Part shown: positions 28,859 to 36,371 of the stretch, piece after piece | Layout of the letters: every line of letters starts with the position of its first letter | Position numbering within the stretch: the first letter of the stretch is position 1 | Origin: a virus | Length of the DNA stretch: 36,371 nucleotides | Reading direction: 5' to 3' (one strand) | IMG/VR virus record: IMGVR_UViG_3300045947_000082 | Span: 1 to 36,371 of that record | Notes under the pieces: generated by a model | Seen by the model: only the letters and a program-made list of their open reading frames with translations | What the model was told of the DNA's origin: nothing | The model's database searches: none | Translations under genes and position numbers: made by a program

Positions 28859-30117
28859 CAATTCCCGCGGCGATATCTGCGGGCAGTTCGATCTTTGGCG
28901 GAATCATGGGCGCTCGAGCGGCGAAGAGCGCGGCACAGATCCAGCAGGAGGAGGCGCAGCGCCAGGCCCAAGGATTCCGCGATTTGGTCAACGAATACAA
29001 TCCGCGGATCCAGAGCACCGCCGAGCAGGCCCGGCAGGACGTGCTCACCGCGGCGAACACGGCAGGCACGAACCTAACCGGGGTAGCTCGAGACGCGGCA
29101 GGCAATCTAGTGAACGTGGCCGAGCGCGGCGCCGGGGACATCACGGGCTCGGCCGAGCGGGCCAACGAATACCTCCAACCGTACCTCGGGGTGGGGACGC
29201 AGGCAGCGAAGACGCTCGCCGAATACATGGCGCCCGGCGGGGAGCTGAACCGGGACTTCACGTTCAAGGATATGCAGCGCCTGGACCCCGGCTACCAGTT
29301 CCGGCTCGATCAGGCGCAGAGGGCTCTGATGGCCGGCGGCGCAGCTCGAGGGGGCAACCTCGGGGGAGGCGCTATCCGAGCGGCGAACCAGTTGGCCCAG
29401 AACGTCGCCACGAGCGAGTATGGAGCGGCCTTCGACCGCTTCCGTAACCAGCAGACTGACCGATTTGATCGTTTCAGTAACCTCATGGACATGGGCGTCA
29501 GGACCGGAACGCTGGCTGGCGCGAACCTGATGACAGCCGCAGATCGGGCCGCGGGTTTACGGGCTGATGCCGCTCGCACGGGTGGAGGGTGGAATGTTGA
29601 CGCAGCACGAACGGCGGGCGGGTGGAACACCGGCGCAGCGGAATATGGCGGAAATGCGATGACACGAGCAATGGAGGTGCAGGCGAACAACGCCATCGGC
29701 GCACAACGCTCAATCGCGGACCTCATGACGGGCGGCGCGGCGGCGCAGGCTGCCGGCAAGGTGGGAGCGGCCAATGCGTGGGGCGGAATGCTCGGCGGAC
29801 TTGCGGGTGCGGCCAATCAGGTAGGTGGCTACTACCAGCAGAAGAAGCTGCTCAGTCAGATGGGCTATGGGGCGGCACAAGGTCCAAGTCCGGAGCAGCT
29901 CTGGAATATGCCAGGGCCACAGAACCCGTGGACGACGAACCCCAATTTCTGGTATGGTTCGCCGGCGAATCCAACGGCGCCGGGAGGACCTCCCACTGCG
30001 ATGCCGATGAGCGGCGGCTATTCTGCGGCACCCTGGTCTTCCATGACGCCAAACTATTACGGAGGCGTGCCGTCAAGCCCCGGATACCTCGGCAAGTATG
30101 GCGGTTATCGCTGGTAG
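28843..30117 (+). CDS. Ejection/internal virion protein (P22 gp7-like)
   Basis: AAGGAGGTGCAACC precedes GTG 28843. The 424-aa product has an Ala/Gly-rich N-terminus (AISAGSSIFGGIMGARAAKS), long helices (GFRDLVNEYNPRIQSTAEQA) and the motif LDPGYQFRLDQAQRALMAGG with SEYGAAFDRFRNQQTD, typical of podovirus DNA-transfer proteins. Three repeats of an AARTGGGWN type unit occur at 243-270. The C-terminus is Pro/Gly/Tyr-rich. It would be ejected with DNA to form the transfer conduit. Confidence 0.78.
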   Translation: MPAAVAIPAAISAGSSIFGGIMGARAAKSAAQIQQEEAQRQAQGFRDLVNEYNPRIQSTAEQARQDVLTAANTAGTNLTGVARDAAGNLVNVAERGAGDITGSAERANEYLQPYLGVGTQAAKTLAEYMAPGGELNRDFTFKDMQRLDPGYQFRLDQAQRALMAGGAARGGNLGGGAIRAANQLAQNVATSEYGAAFDRFRNQQTDRFDRFSNLMDMGVRTGTLAGANLMTAADRAAGLRADAARTGGGWNVDAARTAGGWNTGAAEYGGNAMTRAMEVQANNAIGAQRSIADLMTGGAAAQAAGKVGAANAWGGMLGGLAGAANQVGGYYQQKKLLSQMGYGAAQGPSPEQLWNMPGPQNPWTTNPNFWYGSPANPTAPGGPPTAMPMSGGYSAAPWSSMTPNYYGGVPSSPGYLGKYGGYRW

Positions 30118-30126
30118 GGAGAGACC

Positions 30127-30312
30127 ATGCCGATTCTGACTCTGATTCTGGTGCTGGTGATCGTCGGAGTTCTGCTCTGGCTGATCAATACCTACGTGCC
30201 GATGCAACCCCCAATCAAGACGATCTTAAACGTGGTGGTGGTCCTGATTTTGATCGTCTGGCTGCTGACGGCGCTCTTTCCGGGTCTCATGGATATCCGC
30301 ATAGGGAAGTGA
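30127..30312 (+). CDS. Thivi_2564-family small membrane protein
   Basis: The 61-aa product has two hydrophobic helices: ILTLILVLVIVGVLLWLINT and ILNVVVVLILIVWLLTAL, with a short MQPPIK loop. This is the signature of the Thivi_2564 membrane family. Its location among ejection genes and its size make it the best holin candidate here, but no endolysin gene is adjacent. Confidence 0.8.
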   Translation: MPILTLILVLVIVGVLLWLINTYVPMQPPIKTILNVVVVLILIVWLLTALFPGLMDIRIGK

Positions 30313-30315
30313 CAC

Positions 30316-31773
30316 ATGGCGCTCAATCCTGAGATCTCACTTGGCGTCCGCGTCCCGCAGATCAACCTCGACATCCCGTCTCCGATCCAGCAGTTCGGGC
30401 AGATGATGAGCCTCAAGGGATTGATGGAGCAGCAGCAACTGCGGCGGGCGCAGATCGCGCAGGAGGAGATGCAGCTCGACGCCCTGCGCCGGGCGAACGC
30501 GGGCCAGGAGGAGTTCCGGCGCCGGATGACGGCGGGAGAGGATCTGACGCCGGGGCAGACGTTGGGCATCTTGGGTCCGAAGGCCGGCGTCGACTTCTTG
30601 AAGGGCCAGCAGGAGGTAGCCGATAAAGACCTCGAGCGGAGGTCGAAGATCTACACGCGCATGTACCAGCTCTTGGGCTCGGCGACAGACGCGCCCACCT
30701 ACAGCCGGGCGGTGATGCAGGCCGCGGGGGAAGGGCTGATCACACCGGACGAAGGGCGCCGGTATCTCAGCGAGGGCTACGACCGGCGGCGCGTGGGCCA
30801 GATGCTCTCCTGGACGATGAGCGGGAAGGAGCAGGCAGACCTGGCTCTGTCGCAAGCTCGGGCCGAGCGAGAGGCCCAGGAATCGGCAGCCAGACTGGCG
30901 AAGGAGCGGGCAGAAGTGCGGCTCAAGGGGCTCGAGGAGGCCTCGCTGACCGTACCCGATGATCCCGCGGCATGGGCAGCCTGGAGGGCACGGCTGCCAG
31001 CGGAAATACAGCCCCTGATCCCACCGCAGCACTCGCCAGCCGGTTACCAGCTCGTGCGGCAATATGGGGTTAAGCCGAAACTCGCAGAGCCAGGGGTCGA
31101 CGTTCCGCTCTCGCCGCCCGTCTTCGAACAGAAGAAAGAACTAGCGGCGGCGGCATCGGGCGCGGCGGCAGCGGCAGTGCGATCAGGCGATGCCGCCCTC
31201 GTAGAGACCGTCAGGCGGAATCCGTCCCTCTTCGATAATCTCTCGCCCGAAGTGAAATCTCGGCTGGCTCCGCAACTTGAGGCCACGGGATTTAAGGACT
31301 TCGGGACGAAGCTATCCGATACCGAACTGAACAAGATTCAGGAGACGCAGAAGGGAATCGACTCTCTCACCACATTGCGGCAGAAGATCAAAAACAACCC
31401 CGGAGCGGTCGGGCCAGTTAGCGGGTGGTTGACACACTATCCCTGGGCGACCCAACGCAAGAAACTCCAGGCAGACATAGACACGGCCAGACAGATGATC
31501 GGCAAGGCGCTCGAGGGTGGAGTGCTCCGGAAGGAAGACGAAGAGAAGTATGCACGCATTCTGCCCACGATGACGGACGCGCCGGATATCGCAGACTACA
31601 AGCTCGAGCAACTCGATGAAATGATGCGCCGGGACTTGGGGACCTATAAGGCCAGTCTGCGGTCTGCCGGCCGCCGAATCGACACGCAGGAAAATCGCGG
31701 CGGCTCGGGTGTGCCGCAAGTGGGCGACACGTTCAACGGCGGGAAGGTCAAGTCCGTTACGAGGATCGAGTAA
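30316..31773 (+). CDS. Ejection protein, coiled-coil (P22 gp20-like position)
   Basis: The 485-aa product starts MALNPEISLGVRVPQINLDI, followed by long Gln/Arg/Glu helices (LMEQQQLRRAQIAQEEMQLD). A mixed middle and a C-terminal coiled-coil region (NKIQETQKGIDSLTTLRQKI, LQADIDTARQMIG) follow, ending in a small QVGDTFNGGKVKSV tail. The stop and next ATG overlap (TAATG). Position and composition match the podovirus ejection protein gp20. Confidence 0.7.
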   Translation: MALNPEISLGVRVPQINLDIPSPIQQFGQMMSLKGLMEQQQLRRAQIAQEEMQLDALRRANAGQEEFRRRMTAGEDLTPGQTLGILGPKAGVDFLKGQQEVADKDLERRSKIYTRMYQLLGSATDAPTYSRAVMQAAGEGLITPDEGRRYLSEGYDRRRVGQMLSWTMSGKEQADLALSQARAEREAQESAARLAKERAEVRLKGLEEASLTVPDDPAAWAAWRARLPAEIQPLIPPQHSPAGYQLVRQYGVKPKLAEPGVDVPLSPPVFEQKKELAAAASGAAAAAVRSGDAALVETVRRNPSLFDNLSPEVKSRLAPQLEATGFKDFGTKLSDTELNKIQETQKGIDSLTTLRQKIKNNPGAVGPVSGWLTHYPWATQRKKLQADIDTARQMIGKALEGGVLRKEDEEKYARILPTMTDAPDIADYKLEQLDEMMRRDLGTYKASLRSAGRRIDTQENRGGSGVPQVGDTFNGGKVKSVTRIE

Positions 31774-34700
31774 TGGCGAAGTACCGGGTGGACACCGACA
31801 AGGGCTCGTACATCGTTGAGACCGAGGACCCGCCGGTCCAGCAGGCTCCGCAATCCTTCAGCGAGCAACTCTGGCAGGAAGGCGTAGTCAACCCGGCGCG
31901 GCAGGTTGGGGCGGGAATCCTCGGCGCATCGGCGACTGCAAACCGGATGACGGCCAATGTGGCAGACATCCTGAACCAGGCGTCTATGAAGCTCGGCCAG
32001 ATCACCGGCCTCCAGCCTAGTGGAGCCTTCGGCGAGCTGCGCGATTGGGCGCGGCAGCAGCAGCACGGGCAGGAACAGCAAGCGGCAGAACTCGCCGGCG
32101 GCCGCCAGGACTTCCCGAGCCAGCTCTACCGCGGCGCGACACAGGGAGTTGCCGAGCTGCCCACCTATGCCGTAGCGGGAACGGCCCTCGGCCCAGTGGC
32201 CGGCATGGCCGCCGTAGGGGCGATTCGGGAGTCGGACCTGGGGTGGAAGCAGGCCCTCAAGGCCGCCGCAGAGGGCGCTCTGCTCGGGAAGGCTCTCCAC
32301 GTCATGGGACCAGCGTCCAGGCCAATACGGCTCACCGGAGCGGCCGCAATGACGTATGCGCAGGCCCGATTGAACGGTGCGGACAATACGACGGCTTTGG
32401 CTCATGCCACCACCATGGGGGGTCTGGTCGGACACCGCGGCGGCGGGCTGGGGGCGCGGGACATCCTCAACCTCAACATGCCGACGAGACCGCTCATCCC
32501 TTCCCGCCTGAATCGGGTCGAGGCCGCGGCCGTCGCGGACCTGAAGGCCGAGGGTGTGCCGCTGACAGGCGCCACGCAAACAGGGAACCGATTCCTGCGG
32601 GCGGCGGAAGGAGTGGTCGAGGCCACGCCACTCGGAGCGGTTCGCGCCGCCGAATTCCGAGAGAGCACAGAGCAGGCCTTGTACGACCTCGGCGGCCGCT
32701 TGATGGAGAAGGCCCATAAGCAGCCGCAGTCGCGGGAATCGGCCGGCGTGGCAGTGCGATCAGGACTCCAGAAGCCTATCGAGAAGCTCGGCCAGGAGAG
32801 CGATACAGAGTACGCGGAAGCCTGGGTCGGGCGGAACGATCCCCAGTTCACCTACGAGGTTCCGGTGCGGCAGGAGCCGATCCTGGATGACAACGGGCAA
32901 CCAACCGGCCAAATGCGAGAGGTGATGAAGGCCGTCAACATGCCGGTGGACATACGCGACCTCAAAGCGCAGGCCGAGCCCCTACGAGAAGAGATGGAGT
33001 GGGCTCTGAACCGTTCGGATCAGTCGCACAACGCCGCGTTCAATGTCCTTGATAAGGCCCTGAGGAGCGATGACTTTGTCCCAGCATGGCAGGCAGAACG
33101 CGGGCTCTCTGCCCTCAAAAAGATGGCTCGGGTGGAAAACAAGACCGGTGTGCGGGACGTCCAACAAGGCACCGCAGCGAGCTTAATAAGCAACTTGCAG
33201 GAGCAGATCGACGCCGCAGTAGCGCACACGGGAGAGCGAGCGATTCAGGGATTGCAGGAAGGCCGCCGCCTCCATAAGGAAATGATGGATATAGTCGAGA
33301 TCGCAGAGGATCTCCCGGCGGAACCAGTGCAGGCCTTCGGCCGGCTCGTCTGGCCGCATGACAGCGGCATCGACTATGCGCGTAAGGTGGCGAGAGAGAC
33401 TCCAGACGCTATGCCGAAGGTTGGGCGAGCGTTCGTGCAGGATCTCTTCGACAGAGCCACTCGAGAGGGAGGGATCGCCCGCGCCAAGGAGACACTGAAC
33501 CGCTGGCGGGATCTGGGGCCCGAGACCAAGCAACTATTCTTTCCTGACGCGGAGCTGCGATCGAAGATCGACAGTTTTTTTAAAGGTTTGTCGATGGTGG
33601 TGGAGCGGACGAACCCCAGCGGCACGGAGATCACGCGCCAGGCGACGTCGATAAACCCGCTGCGGTGGCTCGCTGGATTCGCCGGCGGCCGGGTGCTCTT
33701 CACGCCGAAGGGAATTTCATTGCTGACGGAGTCTCTGAAGGTTCCGCCATCGTCACGCCATATGGCATTGCTCCAACAGCAGATGGCGCAGGAGCGGCAG
33801 AAAGCAGTCCCTGGAGAGACGGCGCTCGGCAGGTTAGGAACAGTGGCCGGGAAGGCGACGGGGGAATTCTGGCGGTCGGAACTCGGCGAGGAGCCGGTTC
33901 CAGAGTGGCTTAAAAAGACCGGCGAGCGATTGGGGGGGCTACCTGCTGAGGTTGGGAAGATGTCGCCAACAGAAGCAGAGGCGGCCTTCCAGACAGAGAA
34001 AAGCAGGACTGAGCCGCCCCTAGCCACTCCTGAAGCGATCCAATCCAGAGGTCTTTCGGGCGCACTGGATGACGCCGCGGAAGCAGCCCTTCAGCGCTTA
34101 CGGGACCGCGGAACATTCAGCGGAACGAAACTAAGCGCCGGAATACCGGTCGATGACATGGGGGACATGGCGCTCTGGGGCGCGGCGAAGCTCGCAAGGG
34201 GAACCGTAGATTTCGCGAAGTGGTCGAAGGAAATTCTGAAAGAGGCAGGGCCGGCGGCAGCGCAGATACGGCCGCACCTCGAGGACCTCTACAAGAGATC
34301 ACAGAAGAACTACGACCGCTTTCTGTCGACGGTTGGCGGCCAGCTTCCGGACACGCGCAAGGTGCTTGAGATGCATCGGAAGGGGATCGCCGGCAAGGAC
34401 TGGTACGACGCCACCTGGAAAGAGTAGCAGTCCTATTTTGGAGAAGACGCGGAGCGATTCATCGACTTCCTATCGGCGACCTCGCCGAACCAGACTGTCC
34501 CGGGTAACGTGACGGCGGCGCTCAAAGCCTACATGCAGTGGAAGAACGGCCAGCCCTTTCAGGGATTCATGCCGGTCGTAATCGACATGCTGAACAAAGC
34601 GACCCGCGGAGAGCCCTTCGGGGGGCTAAAGGTTTCCAGTTTCAAAAAGAACCTGATGGGAGATCCATTGCCGGTGACGGTCGATCGATGGATAGCCCGG

Positions 34701-34943
34701 GCGTTCGGATTCGGCGATCAACCGACTCCCGTACAGTACAAGTTCATGGACTACCTCATCACGCAGACGGCACAACGGAAGGGGATCGAACCGCGTCAGA
34801 TGCAAGCAGCCATCTGGAAAACGATGCGGGATGCCAAAGCCATGTCAACGACCGGCGAAGCATTTGAAGTGGTTCTACGTAAGCGGATAATGGCGGATCC
34901 AGACTTGGCCGCGACGATCAAACAGCTTTCCGGCTCTCGTTGA
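31773..34943 (+). CDS. Large ejection protein (P22 gp16-like position), interrupted by an in-frame amber codon
   Basis: The frame starts MAKYRVDTDKGSYIVETEDP, runs to TAG 34425-34427 (884 aa) and continues open in the same frame to 34943 (1056 codons in all). The N-terminal region has an Ala/Gly hydrophobic stretch (TYAVAGTALGPVAGMAAVGA) that may cross membranes; helices follow. Around the amber, KDWYDATWKE, stop, QSYFGEDAERFIDFLSATSP and GNVTAALKAYMQWKNGQPFQ read as one continuous domain. Other genes here end normally with TAG, so general recoding is unlikely. It could be a mutation, an error or readthrough. Confidence 0.75.
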
Positions 34944-35085
34944 GCCGGCGTTTGTATGCATCGAATTCTTCCCGAAAATCGTCTTCGGTGAACTCGCACG
35001 GCATGTCTTTCAATGCCTCAAACACCTTCTCGACGGGCAGATCTTCGACTGGAAGTTTCTTCTCTTTTGGCTTGGGCCTTGCCAC
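34918..35085 (-). CDS. 55-aa charged protein, opposite strand
   Basis: GTG 35085 starts MARPKPKEKKLPVEDLPVEK, then FEALKDMPCEFTEDDFREEF and ends in a basic helix. It converges with the end of the gp16-like gene, overlapping it by 26 bp. A perfect 17-bp palindrome lies about 16 bp upstream. Size, charge and adjoining operator suggest a small regulator or antitoxin-like protein, but no family was recognised. Confidence 0.5.
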   Translation of the reverse strand: MARPKPKEKKLPVEDLPVEKVFEALKDMPCEFTEDDFREEFDAYKRRLNESRKAV

Positions 35086-35100
35086 CTTTTTATTTTAACA

Positions 35101-35117
35101 GGCTCACCTGGTGAGCC
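35101..35117. promoter_or_regulatory. 17-bp perfect palindrome between the small gene and the tailspike gene
   Basis: GGCTCACCTGGTGAGCC lies 16 bp before the leftward GTG 35085 and 16 bp before the rightward ATG 35133. It is an operator-like site that could control both genes. A TAAAAT box on the minus strand is close by (about 35091-35098). Confidence 0.55.
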
Positions 35118-35132
35118 ACTGGATCCCCAGCA

Positions 35133-36335
35133 ATGAATGAGCGCACGCTTGAGCTAACGGGCTCGATGGCGGTAGACACCTCGGGCAATTTCACCATGCA
35201 GTTGCAGGGCGCCGGCGCTACCCCGCCGGATCCCGAGCCTCCGGAACCGGAACCGCCGCCAGTAGACGTGATCAAGGTGACCCCCACCGGCGGCGACGAC
35301 ACCCAGCTCTTGCAGTCGAAGTTCAACGAGCTGCCGGCCGGGTACGCGCTCATGTTGAGCGGGATGTTCCGCGTCGAAAACACGCTATGGCTCGACGGGG
35401 CGGACAAGACGGTGATGGGGGATCCAGACACACAGAGCGGGCTGCGGCCGAGCGGCGACAACTTCACCGGGCACTACGGCGCCCTGCTCTGTACGACGCC
35501 CGGCACGATCCGGTGCCGGCTGCTCGATCTGGAGTTCGACGGGCAGAGCCAGCCGCGGGAAATGGTGTTCTTCGACGGTGGATCCGACAATACGATCGAG
35601 TCCTGCTGGCTGCATGACATCATGTTCAACCCGAGCGGGCCGCCGTGCGCGGCGATCCACTCGCAGGCAACCGTCAACCTCCGGGTGCTGCGGAACCGGG
35701 TAGAGCGCACGGGAGGAGCAGACGGGATAGAAGGCGTGCGCGGCATCTGGGTGCCGGGCTCGAGGGGCACCGTAGTCATTGGCAATCACGTCAGTGACAC
35801 CGGACATACCTGCATTGCGGTCGAAGGGCAGAATGCGATCATCACGGACAACATTTGTGAGAACTCGCTGGTGCAGGGCACCGGGATGAAGGTCTGCTAC
35901 AGGGGCAGCGGGGTCTACCGCCGCCGCTCAGTCCCGAAGAATGCGCCGGCCGTCATTCTGTTCGCGAGGAACGAGATCCGCGGGACGGTCGGAGCAGGTC
36001 TCATGCTCGAGAACTGCGCGTCCGTAGCGGTCCTGGTGACGCACTGCGTATTCACGGACTGTGGCCGGCCGGGGACGACGTTCGGGGCCATCTATACGAC
36101 CTCGTACGCCAACGGCATCACGATCCAGGGCAACCGCTTCGAGCATTGCCAGTCGGTCGGTGGAGCCCGGCATCTGCACTCCTCTCTCTTCCAGGACAAT
36201 GCAATCGTCGCCGGCACAAACCCGGTGCTCTACCTCGAGGACGACTGCCACGAGATCACTCTGGACGACTCGGGCCAGGTCAACGTCGGAACCAACTGCT
36301 CGCAGATCACGGTCGACGGGGTGGTGATTGCGTGA
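35133..36335 (+). CDS. Tailspike protein (parallel beta-helix)
   Basis: The 400-aa product has a short N-terminal region, a Pro/Glu linker (PPDPEPPEPEPPPVDV) and then a right-handed beta-helix with pectate-lyase-like turns: FDGGSDNTIESCWLHDIMF, VNLRVLRNRVER, NHVSDTGHTCIAVEGQNAII, ITIQGNRFEHCQ. It likely binds and perhaps cuts host surface polysaccharide, as in P22 gp9. It overlaps the next gene (methyltransferase) by four bases through the genome junction. The N-terminus is not like P22 gp9. Confidence 0.82.
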   Translation: MNERTLELTGSMAVDTSGNFTMQLQGAGATPPDPEPPEPEPPPVDVIKVTPTGGDDTQLLQSKFNELPAGYALMLSGMFRVENTLWLDGADKTVMGDPDTQSGLRPSGDNFTGHYGALLCTTPGTIRCRLLDLEFDGQSQPREMVFFDGGSDNTIESCWLHDIMFNPSGPPCAAIHSQATVNLRVLRNRVERTGGADGIEGVRGIWVPGSRGTVVIGNHVSDTGHTCIAVEGQNAIITDNICENSLVQGTGMKVCYRGSGVYRRRSVPKNAPAVILFARNEIRGTVGAGLMLENCASVAVLVTHCVFTDCGRPGTTFGAIYTTSYANGITIQGNRFEHCQSVGGARHLHSSLFQDNAIVAGTNPVLYLEDDCHEITLDDSGQVNVGTNCSQITVDGVVIA

Positions 36336-36371
36336 GGCCGGGCAGAGCGTACTACAACGAGTGCGATCCCG
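36159..36371. repeat. Terminal direct repeat, right copy
   Basis: Identical to 1-213 except G at 36272 instead of A at 114. It covers the tailspike C-terminus and the first codons of the methyltransferase gene. Confidence 0.95.

Noticed and set aside
31773-34943. Genome-wide amber recoding
   Set aside because: Several confident genes (for example those ending at 16342, 22485, 25305 and 30117) use TAG as their normal stop, and the amber-interrupted gene is a single case.

Overview
The window is the complete genome of a small, GC-rich, temperate P22-like podovirus, written linearly. Bases 1-213 recur at 36159-36371 with one synonymous difference, so about 36,158 bp are unique and the molecule is circular, circularly permuted or terminally redundant. 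The structural block follows P22 order: TerS, TerL, portal, scaffold, P22-type coat, gp4-like adaptor, gp10-like hub, a protein in the gp26 needle slot, gp14-like DUF2824, gp7/gp20/gp16-like ejection proteins and a beta-helix tailspike. The host cannot be named from sequence. High GC, GGAGG-type ribosome sites and GTG/TTG starts fit a GC-rich soil or freshwater Gram-negative bacterium.

Layout. 1-2332 (+): end of the tailspike, a cytosine-5 methyltransferase overprinted by a second conserved frame, a LuxR-type regulator and a serine recombinase. 2597-3625 (-): GIY-YIG-like (T5orf172) protein, overlapping zinc ribbon, membrane protein and terminator. 3605-4827 (+): a promoter and a tightly overlapping chain of very small genes with an HNH protein. 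4869-6133: a rearranged accessory zone with a partial gene copy, a frameshifted gene, a Cas12m-like fragment and a four-repeat CRISPR array. 6134-9643 (-): the early/replication operon, initiator first, genes chained by overlaps. 9644-11826: an intergenic region with a palindrome and a solitary CRISPR-like repeat, then tyrosine integrase and a divergent two-HTH regulator. 11908-13052: small early genes. 13042-36335 (+): packaging, head, tail, ejection and tailspike genes.

The strongest unexpected feature is at 5603-6109. Four 36-bp repeats are separated by 35, 36 and 38 bp. They share a 6-bp stem kept by compensatory base changes. They directly follow a broken ORF that resembles pieces of a compact type V effector (Cas12m/V-U1-like). 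A fifth copy, with 31 identical bases, sits alone and inverted at 9956-9986 near the integrase. This looks like a decayed or minimised phage-borne type V CRISPR module plus a solitary repeat unit.

Several genes are interrupted. The methyltransferase motif X lies in the +1 frame. The zinc ribbon and T5orf172 domains are joined only by a -1 shift. The gene at 5347 needs a +1 shift. A duplicated gene at 13587 carries a 1-nt insertion. The gp16-like protein has one in-frame amber codon inside a continuous domain. These are either assembly errors, decay or recoding; raw reads would decide. No endolysin or classical CI repressor was recognised.
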